Below, piece after piece: positions 10,680-20,456 of a stretch of DNA of 64,000 bases (the stretch's first letter is position 1; each line of letters starts with the position of its first letter). Below the pieces are notes generated by a model, which saw only the letters and a program-made list of their open reading frames with translations, did no database searches and was not told where the DNA came from. Source of the stretch: Orychophragmus violaceus (Eukaryota > Streptophyta > Magnoliopsida > Brassicales > Brassicaceae); assembly GCA_030180135.1 (NCBI GenBank), contig CM058239.1:64921823-64985822 (forward strand). Direction: 5' to 3'. A program made the translations under genes and the position numbers.

Positions 10680-11570
10680 ATGACTAGCACAAACAATCAA
10701 AACACTTTCTCGATCCGGTCTGTCCTTGAGATGGACAAACTGAACGGATCAAATTTCTTGACTTGGTCGCGGAACCTGAGGCTAGTCCTCAGGCAGGAGA
10801 GAAAGGACTATGTCCTTGAGAGAGCTCTCCCCGAGAGGATCGGGTCCAATGCCTCTCATGCAGTATATGATGCTTGGAATAAGCATTATAATGATGCGGT
10901 AGATGTGCGTGGTCTCATATTGGCTACCATGGACTCAGATTTGCTGAAGCAATATGAGAACATGGAGTCGCCAATAGAGATGATCAGCAGCCTGAAATTG
11001 AAATTTCAGGAGCAGGTAAGAGTGGAGAGATACCAGTTGGTTAAGTCTCTCACTAGCTGCAAGCTACCAAATGATTCACCAGTGAGTCCTCATGTCAGTA
11101 AAATGATGGGTTACATTGATAACCTGAGGAAACTGGATTATCCAGTTAGCCAAGAATTGGCAACTGAGATCATTCTGCAGTCACTGCCGTCAAGCTATGA
11201 TAAGTTCAAAAGGAACTATATCAAGAAAGGCTTAACAAAGACGCTGACTGAACTGCATGATATGCTCAAGACAGTTGAGCCAAACATGAAGAGTACCCTG
11301 TATAATCTCATAATGGAGAAGGGTAGGTTTACTAAACCTAGTGCTGACAAGGGTGAAGACAAAGTTGTCCAGATTTTGAATCATGGCAAGCGTGTGTCTT
11401 CTGAGCCCGAGTCAGATACATCTTACGTTGGTAAGTGCTGCTACTGTAAAGAGACTGGGCATTGGAAGAGAGATTGCATTAAATTCATGGAAGATTATGT
11501 GGAGTTGAAGTTGATGTATGAGACTACTTCCTCAGGTATTCATGTTATTACTTCAAGTTCTACCTTATAG
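10680..11570 (+). CDS. Copia-B1 gag
   Basis: The 296-residue Gag starts MTSTNNQNTFSIRSVLEMDK. It has the copia gag fold signature (KLNGSNFLTWSRNLRLVLRQ, residues about 19-39) and a zinc knuckle CX2CX4HX4C (CYCKETGHWKRDC, about 254-266). Gag packages element RNA in virus-like particles. The frame ends at TAG 11568-11570, whereas the B3 copy has CAG at the same place and reads on into the protease motif. It also has a 10-codon insertion after EPNMK relative to B3. Upstream is the leader, downstream the pol remnant. The open frame in an element with dead pol suggests that Gag is made and that enzymes are borrowed. Confidence 0.9.
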   Translation: MTSTNNQNTFSIRSVLEMDKLNGSNFLTWSRNLRLVLRQERKDYVLERALPERIGSNASHAVYDAWNKHYNDAVDVRGLILATMDSDLLKQYENMESPIEMISSLKLKFQEQVRVERYQLVKSLTSCKLPNDSPVSPHVSKMMGYIDNLRKLDYPVSQELATEIILQSLPSSYDKFKRNYIKKGLTKTLTELHDMLKTVEPNMKSTLYNLIMEKGRFTKPSADKGEDKVVQILNHGKRVSSEPESDTSYVGKCCYCKETGHWKRDCIKFMEDYVELKLMYETTSSGIHVITSSSTL

Positions 11571-12198
11571 GTATTGGATACTAGTTGTGGCACTGATATT
11601 TGTTATAATATGCAGAGCCTAAGCAACAGTAGAACGTTGAAGGAAGGACAAGTGGAACTGCATGTCTGGAAGGAGCTATGGATGTTGCCTCAGCCGTAGG
11701 GTTTTCACTTGTAGATGCCTTTGAGGCTTGGTTTTGTATTAAGTAATTGCTACAATGTACCTGCTTTAAGCAGAGTTGTCTTTCATTTTCTTGTAAGAAT
11801 TTGAATGTTTTTCATTTTGATAAAAGACAAGTTTTGTTCTTTTGATCTTAATGAAATATTAATTGTAGCACCCTATTCAAGGAATGGGTTTTATATCTTA
11901 AACCAAAGAATGCCTAAATGTAGCATAAATACCGAATTGGTTTAAATCTGATGAATTAAACCTGATTTTTCTTGGCGTAAATATTTTGGTCACATAGAGT
12001 GAGCCGGATTCAGAAATCCCATAGTTATGGACTTTTGGGCTCATTTGATCGGATATCTTATGAGACTTGAATTCTGCTTACTGGACCAAAAGACAAAGGG
12101 CCCATCTTAGACGAGCTAGAGAAAAGCCCAAAGGCTTATTGGACCTTGAACATACTCATGTATGTGGACCGATAAGCAGTAATGCCAGAGAAAAATTT
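11571..12198 (+). pseudogene. Copia-B1 pol remnant, protease to integrase start
   Basis: After the gag stop the protease signature is recognisable as VLDTSCGTDIC, in which the catalytic Asp-Thr-Gly has become Asp-Thr-Ser. Fragments resembling copia pre-integrase follow in changing frames with many stops. The same stretch in B3 (23061-23645) is closely similar, including the decay. The segment is cut at 12198 by Copia-B2 and resumes at 18104. Confidence 0.7.
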
Positions 12199-13110
12199 CA
12201 TGAGCGGACTCTAGCAAGCCATCATGACCCCCAGTATTATATGACTTATGTCTGATCATTGACATACTCTTACTTTCTAGAGACAGTGCCGAGATTACTG
12301 GACACAATTCCAACAATCTCCCACTTGTACTGGAATCTCTGTATTCATAATCCTTTTGTCACAATATCTCGATTAGTCATAAGGCAAGATTGGTGTCATC
12401 CTTATAAAGCCTAATCTTGTTCATCGGACTCTGATTTGATACTGACAATCCAAACGACTCGGGAAAGTCCGTTTGAGCATGGCCATGCATTTTCCAGTAT
12501 TCAAATCTCTGATTGGCCTAGAGATATTCACTCCATTTATATTGGAGGGAAAAATTCCGTCTTGTTCCATCACTGTAAACTATTCATTTCATAATGTACC
12601 CAAACAAGGTCCTTATAACTATCGCAGAACGATAGCGTTAGACAATGATCAAAGTGCATCAGTCCATGTGCAGTCACATGCATGCGAACTCAGGTCTAAG
12701 GACTATACTCTATAGTCGTAGTAAGAATCTCTTATGACACAGATATAAATATCCTGAAGAGTTCTTATAAGCGGGTCTTGTCCGGTCGTATGTTCCCAAA
12801 CATACACCTATGTACTGACTTTGATGCCGCGCATCTATGACACACTGAGACTTTGTCATAAGTCACGTACCAATCCAGTCTCACACGGTTGTTGGTGTTC
12901 CAATTTCAACAACCTTCGACTAGGGACGGGATGATATAAACATCTATCAAATATAGGGTCTCATGAACAAGCTAAATGACTTCGATGACTCAAGATCAAG
13001 TCATTTACTTCGATGACCTATAAAATGGTTCATATCACTTTGGAACGATTATTTCATCACAGTTAAAATAATCTTGAAATAATAATTTCATTAAACATAA
13101 GAATGTTTTA
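12199..13110 (-). repeat. Inverted-repeat arm (3' region plus partial LTR of B2)
   Basis: Reverse complement of 14292-15204. I noticed only a couple of mismatches by eye (for example near 12551 and 12512). It contains the end of the element's 3' untranslated region, the polypurine tract (minus strand AAGTGGGAGAT at about 12316-12326) and the first 117 bp of the LTR (12199-12315). Confidence 0.88.
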
Positions 13111-13165
13111 CAAGAACATATCAAATAACTAAATAAAAGCCCTCAAACTCCCACTCAAATTTAGA

Positions 13166-14267
13166 TTACATTTCTATGTCTCTAATGCCTACAGCTTTAG
13201 TCAGAAACTCGAGCTTAGGCCTTGGGAGTGGCTTTGTCAACGGATCAGCGACGTTATCATCTGTCTGAACTCGGCTGATCTTGACTTCCTTTCTATTAAT
13301 GATGTCACGTATCAAGTGAAATCTTCTTAGAACATGCTTGGATTTCTGGTGTGATCTTGGTTCCTTTGCCTGAGCTATAGCACCATTGTTGTCACAAAAC
13401 AGTGCCAGAGGCTCAGCCGCATCTGGTATCACACCTAGTTCAATAATGAACTTTCGTATCCAAACAGCTTCCTTCGCAGCTTCTGAGGCGGCGATATATT
13501 CAGCTTCTGTAGTGGAATCAGCAACGGTGTCTTGCTTGGAGCTTCTCCAACTGATTGCACCGCCATTCAGACAAAAGATATAACCGGACTGTGACCGGAA
13601 ATCATCTTGGTCTGTCTGGAAACTTGCGTCCGTGAATCCACTGACTTTAAGCACATCACTTCCACCGTACACTAAGAACTTATCCTTAGTATGTCTTAGA
13701 TACTTCAAGATATTCTTTACGGCAATCCAATGGTTTTCACCTGGATTTGACTGGTATCTACTCGTCATGCTCAATGCATAAGCAACATCAGGACGAGTAC
13801 AGATCATGGCATACATGACAGATCCTATTGCAGATGCATAAGGAATATTGTTCATGCGCTCAAGCTCAGCAGCCGTCGTAGGGCTCTGCTTCTTGCTTAG
13901 CGTTGTGCCATGTACCATCGGCGTGAAGCCCTTCTTGGAATCCTTCATGCTGAATCTTTGTAGGACTTTGTCAATGTATGAATCTTGACACAAGCCTATC
14001 AGCCTTCTAGATCTATCCCGGTAGATCCTGATTCCAAGAACGTATGCGGCTTCACCCATGTCTTTCATGGAAAAACAACTTCCAAGCCAGTCCTTTACGG
14101 ACTTCAGCATTGGAACGTCGTTTCCGAGAAGCAGTATGTCATCGACATACAGAATAAGAAATACAATCTTGCTCCCACTAGATTTCTTATACACGCATTG
14201 TTCTTCTTCGTTTCTGATGAAGTCAAATTGCTTGATCGCTTCATCAAAACGAAGATTCCAGCTCCTC
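13166..14267 (-). pseudogene. Copia-B2 RT (C-terminal half) and RNase H
   Basis: The open frame continues upstream of its first visible methionine (14194) to the T run at 14268, beginning SWNLRFDEAI. It holds the RT catalytic YVDDILLLGN near the start, the conserved RPDVAYAL segment, RNase H with FTDASFQTD and the SSKQDTVADSTTEAEYIA stretch, and ends in DPLTKPLPRPKLEFLTKAVGIRDIEM at a normal family C-terminus. No stop or frameshift occurs in the retained part. The fingers of RT, integrase, protease and most of gag are missing. This is the only near-intact pol fragment of the Copia-B family in the window. Confidence 0.88.
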
Positions 14268-14291
14268 TTTTTTTTTTTTTTTTTTTTTTTT
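14268..14291. repeat. 24-bp T homopolymer at a rearrangement junction
   Basis: The uninterrupted T run (A run on the minus strand) lies exactly where minus-strand RT sequence meets plus-strand 3' region. In the unrearranged copies the sequence here reads TTCTTGTAAAACATT, so the run is not part of the ancestral element. It marks a repair or strand-switch junction. Confidence 0.85.
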
Positions 14292-15204
14292 GTAAAACAT
14301 TCTTATGTTTAATGAAATTATTATTTCAAGATTATTTTAACTGTGATGAAATAATCGTTCCAAAGTGATATGAACCATTTTATAGGTCATCGAAGTAAAT
14401 GACTTGATCTTGAGTCATCGAAGTCATTTAGCTTGTTCATGAGACCCTATATTTGATAGATGTTTATATCATCCCGTCCCTAGTCGAAGGTTGTTGAAAT
14501 TGGAACACCAACAACCGTGTGAGACTGGATTGGTACGTGACTTATGACAAAGTCTCAGTGTGTCATAGATGCGCGGCATCAAAGTCAGTACATAGGTGTA
14601 TGTTTGGGAACATACGACCGGACAAGACCCGCTTATAAGAACTCTTCAGGATATTTATATCTGTGTCATAAGAGATTCTTACTACGACTATAGAGTATAG
14701 TCCTTAGACCTGAGTTCGCATGCATGTGACTGCACATGGACTGATGCACTTTGATCATTGTCTAACGCTATCGTTCTGCGATAGTTATAAGGACCTTGTT
14801 TGGGTACATTATGAAATGAATAGTTTACAGTGATGGAACAAGACGGAATTTGTCCCTCCAATATAAATGGAGTGAATATCTCTAGGCCAATCGGAGATTT
14901 GAATACTGGAAAATGCATGGCCATGCTCAAACGGACTTTCCCGAGTCGTTTGGATTGTCAGTATCAAATCAGAGTCCGATGAACAAGATTAGGCTTTATA
15001 AGGATGACACCAATCTTGCCTTATGACTAATCGAGATATTGTGACAAAAGGATTATGAATACAGAGATTCCAGTACAAGTGGGAGATTGTTGGAATTGTG
15101 TCCAGTAATCTCGGCACTGTCTCTAGAAAGTAAGAGTATGTCAATGATCAGACATAAGTCATATAATACTGGGGGTCATGATGGCTTGCTAGAGTCCGCT
15201 CATG
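14292..15204 (+). repeat. Inverted-repeat arm, plus orientation
   Basis: Partner of 12199-13110. It contains 3' untranslated sequence, the polypurine tract AGTGGGAGAT (about 15078-15087) and the LTR start. The loop between the arms (13111-14291) holds the RT fragment. Confidence 0.88.
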
Positions 15205-15759
15205 ATCTATAAGTCTTGGACTTATTGCCTTTATTATATGATCCCATATGGGTCACACGCCTAAGCTAACAGGAAAATGTGTAGGAACGGTTTAGCAGAA
15301 GTACGGTAAAAGTGCTAGGCATTTACTGTACTTAGAGAGAATAAAACGGTTTAGCTACTCTGTGTCGATCGATACACAAGGTGTGTCGGTCGACACAGTG
15401 TGCGAATGCCGTCTAGTTAATTGGTGTTTGGGCCAAATGGCCCAAACGAAATCAGACAAGTTTTATAAGCTAAAACTCGAGTTTCTGATCAAAAAACCCT
15501 AACACTCCAGCCGTAAACTCTCTCTCTCTGCGCCGAATTCCTCTAGTGGTCTAGCAGCCGTTTCCTGTGATCGCGTGTGTGAACCTTTGGAGGATTCATC
15601 CCTCGGTGTTTCTCTGATCTCAGACATACCATCTATTTCCGCTGCAAACAGGTATAAGGTGAGATCATCATTTGTTTCTATTCTGAGAAGAACCTAGATC
15701 GCATGTTTAGGTTGATATGAATCTAAGAATTGAATCAGGATCAACTAAACAATCCTTCA
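15088..15759 (+). repeat. LTR of Copia-B2 family, plus orientation
   Basis: A 672-bp LTR starting TGTTGGAATTG and ending CCTTCA, near-identical reverse complement of 17432-18103 (one difference noticed). It includes two CGAYCG cores 21 bp apart (15366 and 15387). Directly after the LTR end comes gag start sequence in minus orientation, not a primer site. Confidence 0.92.
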
Positions 15760-17417
15760 GTGGAATGCTCAAAACGTGTAGTAGTCATATCTGAAATATA
15801 TAGATAAAAAGGTTATTAGTTAAAATGTTCAATATGATTAATCTCGTATTTAAATTTAATATGATTAATCACGCATTATATTCAATAACATAAGTTACCC
15901 TCAATAGAATATAATGATTCCAAGATCCACATATAACTAAGATTAAAGTGGGCCACTGGCCGTCACCAAACCTTAGCTTATATCGGTAAGCCCTATATCG
16001 GCTAATTATATCCGTGATATAACTCTTGGTTGTGAATCTGGGCCCGAGGCCCAATCCACTCTGATGTCTCAAGGCCCGGGACTCCCGATGGCCCAGTCAA
16101 GAAAACCAGACTATACAGTCATGTAATCATTAATGTCTGGGACTCCCAATGACATTTATGAATCACAAACCGTCTTATCCATGCAAAAGCAGACACCCTC
16201 ACACTGTAAGGCCATGAATACAATTGAATGGGCTTCGACAGCTGACATAGAATGGACAAGACATCCAACGCTTGATATTATTTGAGGTTCGTAGGTTTAT
16301 TTAAAAATCATTCCCAAAATAGAAGATTACTATTTCGGGAAACTTTCATTTTTGGAAACCTACTATTTTTGGAAACTTTCTAAAATTGGAAACTTTCTAA
16401 CGGAAACTTTCTAACTTTAGAAATTTCTTTAAAATCCAAAACCCGCAAATCCAGAAACTTCTAATTTAAGAAACTTTCTAATTTTAAAATTTCGGAAACT
16501 TTAATTTAAAATCGACTTTATAATTATATATAATAAATTTTAAATTATTCTGAAGAAAGACTCAAATAATTGGCCCAATTGTTTTAACTTCTTGGCCCGA
16601 GGCCCAAGAATTGGTCCATGTCCAAGACATGACCCGATTGTCCAATTAAATGACATAACCGGTCTGGTTCATTAAAATTGGTCTAACCAAATTTTAATTA
16701 CTACGATGACCACAATTGTCAACCGGTTATTTACTAAACCGGATTTTCTCAATTTATTTGGTCCAACCAAATCAAATTAGAAAATCCTGGTTTAGGTACT
16801 AAATCCAATAATTCTTTCGACATTGGATTTCTTGTCCCGGTTTAACCAGACTTAATAAAATTATTAAATCTGTTTATTAAACCAGGATGATTAATTTTAA
16901 TCAAGATTAAACCGAGCCTTAAACCAACCATGTCGATCGATGAACCAACCGTGTCGATCGATCCATCAACCACATCGGTCGATGCTCTCAGTATCGATCC
17001 TGCATCGATCGTGCATCGATCCTGTATCGATCGATGCTCTCACGCATGCACTGAACCGAGTCAAAACCCTAACCGTGTCGATCGATGTGCACCAACCGCA
17101 TCGGTCGATGCACCAATATCGAACCTGCATCGATCCTGCATCGATCGATGCTTTCACGCGTTAACAGGGTTAACCGATAGGGTGTATCGACCGATCCATG
17201 CGATCGTATCGATCGATCCATGCGATCGCAGTCGATACAGACCTCTTGAAATCGCATTCTACCAAATCATATAGCTTGGTTTCTGCAATTTTATGTGTGT
17301 TTAGGTTCCAATTCTTGTTACTTAAGTAGTTTCTCTTATCAGTAGTTGATTCAAAACACTTTTAAACAAGAAAACAATCCTAAACATTGAATCTAAACAA
17401 GAAAAACCAGAACCATT
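15760..17417 (-). other. Copia-B2 leader and truncated gag start
   Basis: Read on the minus strand from the primer site, this is a 1.65-kb leader collinear with that of B3 (20457-22160), including the GGCCACTGGCCGTCACC block and AGAAAGTTTC-type words (about 16300-16500). Gag begins with ATG at 15788 (MTTTRFEHS) and is cut after nine codons at 15760 by the inverted LTR. Confidence 0.75.
16925..17245. repeat. CGAYCG array in Copia-B2 leader
   Basis: About 20 copies of CGATCG, CGACCG, CGGTCG or CGATCC occur in 320 bp. Typical steps between cores are 21 bp (for example GTGTCGATCGATGAACC followed by GTGTCGATCGATCC) and 11 bp (CGATCCTGCAT, CGATCGTGCAT, CGATCCTGTAT in direct succession near 16996-17032 and again near 17125-17146). 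B3 and B4 carry different CG-rich sequence at this place. Confidence 0.85.
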
Positions 17418-17430
17418 GGCTCTGATACCA
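17418..17430 (-). other. Copia-B2 primer binding site
   Basis: TGGTATCAGAGCC on the minus strand, one base from the LTR end, fits initiator tRNA-Met. Confidence 0.9.
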
Positions 17431-17431
17431 C

Positions 17432-18103
17432 TGAAGGATTGTTTAGTTGATCCTGATTCAATTCTTAGATTCATATCAACCTAAACATGCGATCTAGGTT
17501 CTTCTCAGAATAGAAACAAATGATGATCTCACCTTATACCTGTTTGCAGCGGAAATAGATGGTATGTCTGAGATCAGAGAAACACCGAGGGATGAATCCT
17601 CCAAAGGTTCACACACGCGATCACAGGAAACGGCTGCTAGACCACTAGAGGAATTCGGCGCAGAGAGAGAGAGTTTACGGCTGGAGTGTTAGAGTTTTTT
17701 GATCAGAAACTCGAGTTTTAGCTTATAAAACTTGTCTGATTTCGTTTGGGCCATTTGGCCCAAACACCAATTAACTAGACGGCATTCGCACACTGTGTCG
17801 ACCGACACACCTTGTGTATCGATCGACACAGAGTAGCTAAACCGTTTTATTCTCTCTAAGTACAGTAAATGCCTAGCACTTTTACCGTACTTCTGCTAAA
17901 CCGTTCCTACACATTTTCCTGTTAGCTTAGGCGTGTGACCCATATGGGATCATATAATAAAGGCAATAAGTCCAAGACTTATAGATCATGAGCGGACTCT
18001 AGCAAGCCATCATGACCCCCAGTATTATATGACTTATGTCTGATCATTGACATACTCTTACTTTCTAGAGACAGTGCCGAGATTACTGGACACAATTCCA
18101 ACA
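17432..18103 (-). repeat. 5' LTR of Copia-B2, minus orientation
   Basis: The complete 672-bp LTR carries the paired cores at 17799 and 17820. With 15088-15759 it forms a second pair of long inverted arms separated by 1672 bp. Confidence 0.92.
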
Positions 18104-19804
18104 ATATTTACTGATTACTTCAGTGAGTATGACTGTGTTCATTTGATGAGACACGAGTCGGAATTCTTTGAAATGGTCGAAAGAGTTCCAGAATGAGGTA
18201 TAGAATCTGAGTGACAGAAGTATTGAGACTCTGGATTAGATCACGAGTGAGAATACTTAAGTCATTGATGGTGTGATCATCTGAATGAGTGTGAAGTCGT
18301 TTCACAGCTCATTTCTCCTGAAAACCTTGAGGTGTTTCTGTGAGAAAGAATCAGATCTTATTAGAAATGATTAAAGATGAGTCACACGAATCTTCCATGA
18401 TATTCTTTAAGAATAATGCTCTAGAAATATCTAAGTTTACGCTGAAATAGTTCCACCAATATCAGTTGAAAAACACCACATAAATGTGGACTGGAAATGA
18501 TCCAAATTCGTCTTTACTGAGTATTTGTAGTTGTGCTACTTCGCTGGTTGTCCTAGGGAAACCAAGGCTTGTTACTTTTTACGTCCATTCCGAAAACGAA
18601 GTTAGGTTGTTCGGAATTCTGTTTTCTAAAAGGAAAGTTACTTTCCAAGAAGAACAGTGGGAGTAAAAGTATAACTCGAAGAAATTCGAGAAATACAGGA
18701 GGCTTCTCAACCTGTTGAGGGAGAGCAGCGGATGGATTTACAGATTTCTGTAGAATCTACACCTGTAGAGCCTGAAGTTCGCAGATCTGAATGAATCCGT
18801 CATTAATCAGAGAGTGATTTCTCGTGATTAGTTGCCATGATCTGATGATCATTGAAAGTGACGAACCTGCGAAATTCACAGAAGCGAGAGTGAGACCGGA
18901 CTCCGGAAAAATTATACTGTATGTAAGTTAGCTTCATCGATCCATTCATGGATGGAAGCAAACATATCGGAGTTGGAATCTTCGTTCTGTTGAAGTAGTC
19001 AAGGTTTTGACTTGAACAGGAACGAAGTGGAACTGTGCGTTTACTAATAGATAAGTGGGAGCGATGTTGCGTTTCTCATAGTGTATGTCGATGACATACT
19101 GATTCTCGGAAATAACGTTCCAATGCTGCAGTCGATAAAGGACTGGCTTGTGAGTTGGTTTTATGATTGACATGGGTAAAGCCACGTATGTTCTTGGATT
19201 TTGGATCTAAAGATAGAGATTCAAAAGAGCTGGTAGGACAAAGTCAGGTTTCTTAAATTGACAAAGTCCTACACGTTTTCAGCATTCCAAGAAGGGTTTT
19301 ATGCCAATGTCACATGGCATTACGTTAAGCAAGAAACAGTGTCCTACGATAACTGCTGAGCTTGAATGCATGGATGAGATTCCATATGCGTCGGCAATTG
19401 GATCTATCATGTATGCCATGACACGTACTTGTTTTGATGTTGCTTTAATGTTAAGCAAGACAAGTAAAGACCAGTCAAATCCAGCAAAGAATCACTGGAT
19501 AGACGTAATGAATATCCTCAAGTATTTGGAAATTACTTAGGATAAGTTCTTGATTTACGGAGAAAGTGAGGTGCTACAAGTCGGTAGAGTCTGAAAGGCA
19601 AGTTTCCAACAGACAAAGATGATTTCCGGTCACAGTCCGGTTATATCTTGTGTCTGTCTGGCGGTGCAAGGCACTGTTGCTGACTCCATGACTTAAGCTG
19701 AACATTTTGCAGCTTGGGTAGCGGCGAAAGAGGTTGTTTGGAAAGAAGAGTTCATCACTGAACTTGATGTGATTCCCAGCATAGATGAGGCTAGCTGTAC
19801 ATCA
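18104..19804 (+). pseudogene. Copia-B1 pol remnant, integrase to RNase H
   Basis: Decayed pol continuing from 12198. Recognisable words include VYVDDILILGNNVPMLQ (RT active site, about 19082-19132), LSKKQCPTITAELECMDEIPYASAIGSIMYAMTRTCFDV (about 19325-19440, quoted in parts) and NHWIDVMNILKYL (about 19488-19530). Frames change and stops are frequent. It is collinear with 23680-25560 of B3, sharing deletions, but has one copy of the block that is triplicated in B3. Copia-B3 interrupts it at 19804/27238. Confidence 0.72.
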
Positions 19805-20442
19805 TGTTGGAATTGTGTCCAGTAATCTCGGTACTGTCTCTAGAAAGTAAGAGTATGTCAATGATCAGACATAAGTCATATAATGCTGGGGGTCATGATG
19901 GCTTGCTAGAGTCCGCTCATGATCTATAAGTCTTGGACTTATTGCCTTTATTATATGATCCCATATGGGTCACACGCCTAAGCTAACGGGAAAATACGAA
20001 GGAACGGCTTAGCAGAAGTACGGTAAAAGTGCTAGGCATTTACTGTATCAAGAGAGTCTAAAGGGCCTGATTAAATCCATGGGATTTAATCAGAACTGAG
20101 AATTGGGCCCAAAAGCCCATGAGAACTAGGAGAGATTTTAATGAATAAAATCAGACCTAGGTCTCTAATTTTCCTCAGCCTTTTTGCGCCTCCCAGCCTC
20201 TCTTCTGCGCCTCCTCTCCTTGCTGGTCTAGCAGCCAAATTCCCGGTGTGCGTGTGTGAGCCTTTGGAGGATCCATCCCTTGGTGGTTCTGCTGATCTCT
20301 GACCTGTTCTATCTCCTTCCGCTGCATAAACAGGTAAAAGGTGAGATCTATATTGTTTCTATTCAAGAGAACCTAGATCTGGCATGTTTAGGATCAATTA
20401 ATCTGATGAGTTAAATCAGGATTAACACCAAAAGATCCTTCA
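19805..20442 (+). repeat. 5' LTR of Copia-B3
   Basis: Starts TGTTGGAATTG and ends CCTTCA. It matches 26600-27237. Unlike the B2 LTR it lacks the paired CGAYCG module. Confidence 0.93.
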
Positions 20443-20443
20443 G

Positions 20444-20456
20444 TGGTATCAGAGCC
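20444..20456 (+). other. Copia-B3 primer binding site
   Basis: TGGTATCAGAGCC lies one base after the LTR and fits initiator tRNA-Met. Confidence 0.9.

Larger units (their letters stand above)
12199..18103 (-). mobile_element. Copia-B2, inverted and internally rearranged family member
   Basis: On the minus strand it has a complete 5' LTR (18103-17432), tRNA-Met primer site, leader, the first nine codons of gag, then an abrupt junction to an opposite-orientation LTR and 3' region (15759-14292). A run of 24 T follows, then RT-RNase H in the original orientation (14267-13166), the 3' region and only 117 bp of the 3' LTR (12315-12199). The truncated end has no clear target duplication. The structure is either an opposite-strand sibling insertion followed by deletion, or an aberrant self-integration or strand-switch product. 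Arms are nearly identical, so the event is recent. Confidence 0.8.

Noticed and set aside
12473..12715. An 80-codon ORF (MSMAMHFPVFKS...) present at 12473-12715, 14688-14930 and 26200-26442
   Set aside because: It lies antisense in the Copia-B 3' untranslated region. The three copies are simply young duplicates, and the diverged B1 copy (27927-28181) has lost the frame.
16925..17245. CRISPR-like repeat array
   Set aside because: Plant DNA, cores of only 6 bp, variable spacing and no spacer/repeat structure.
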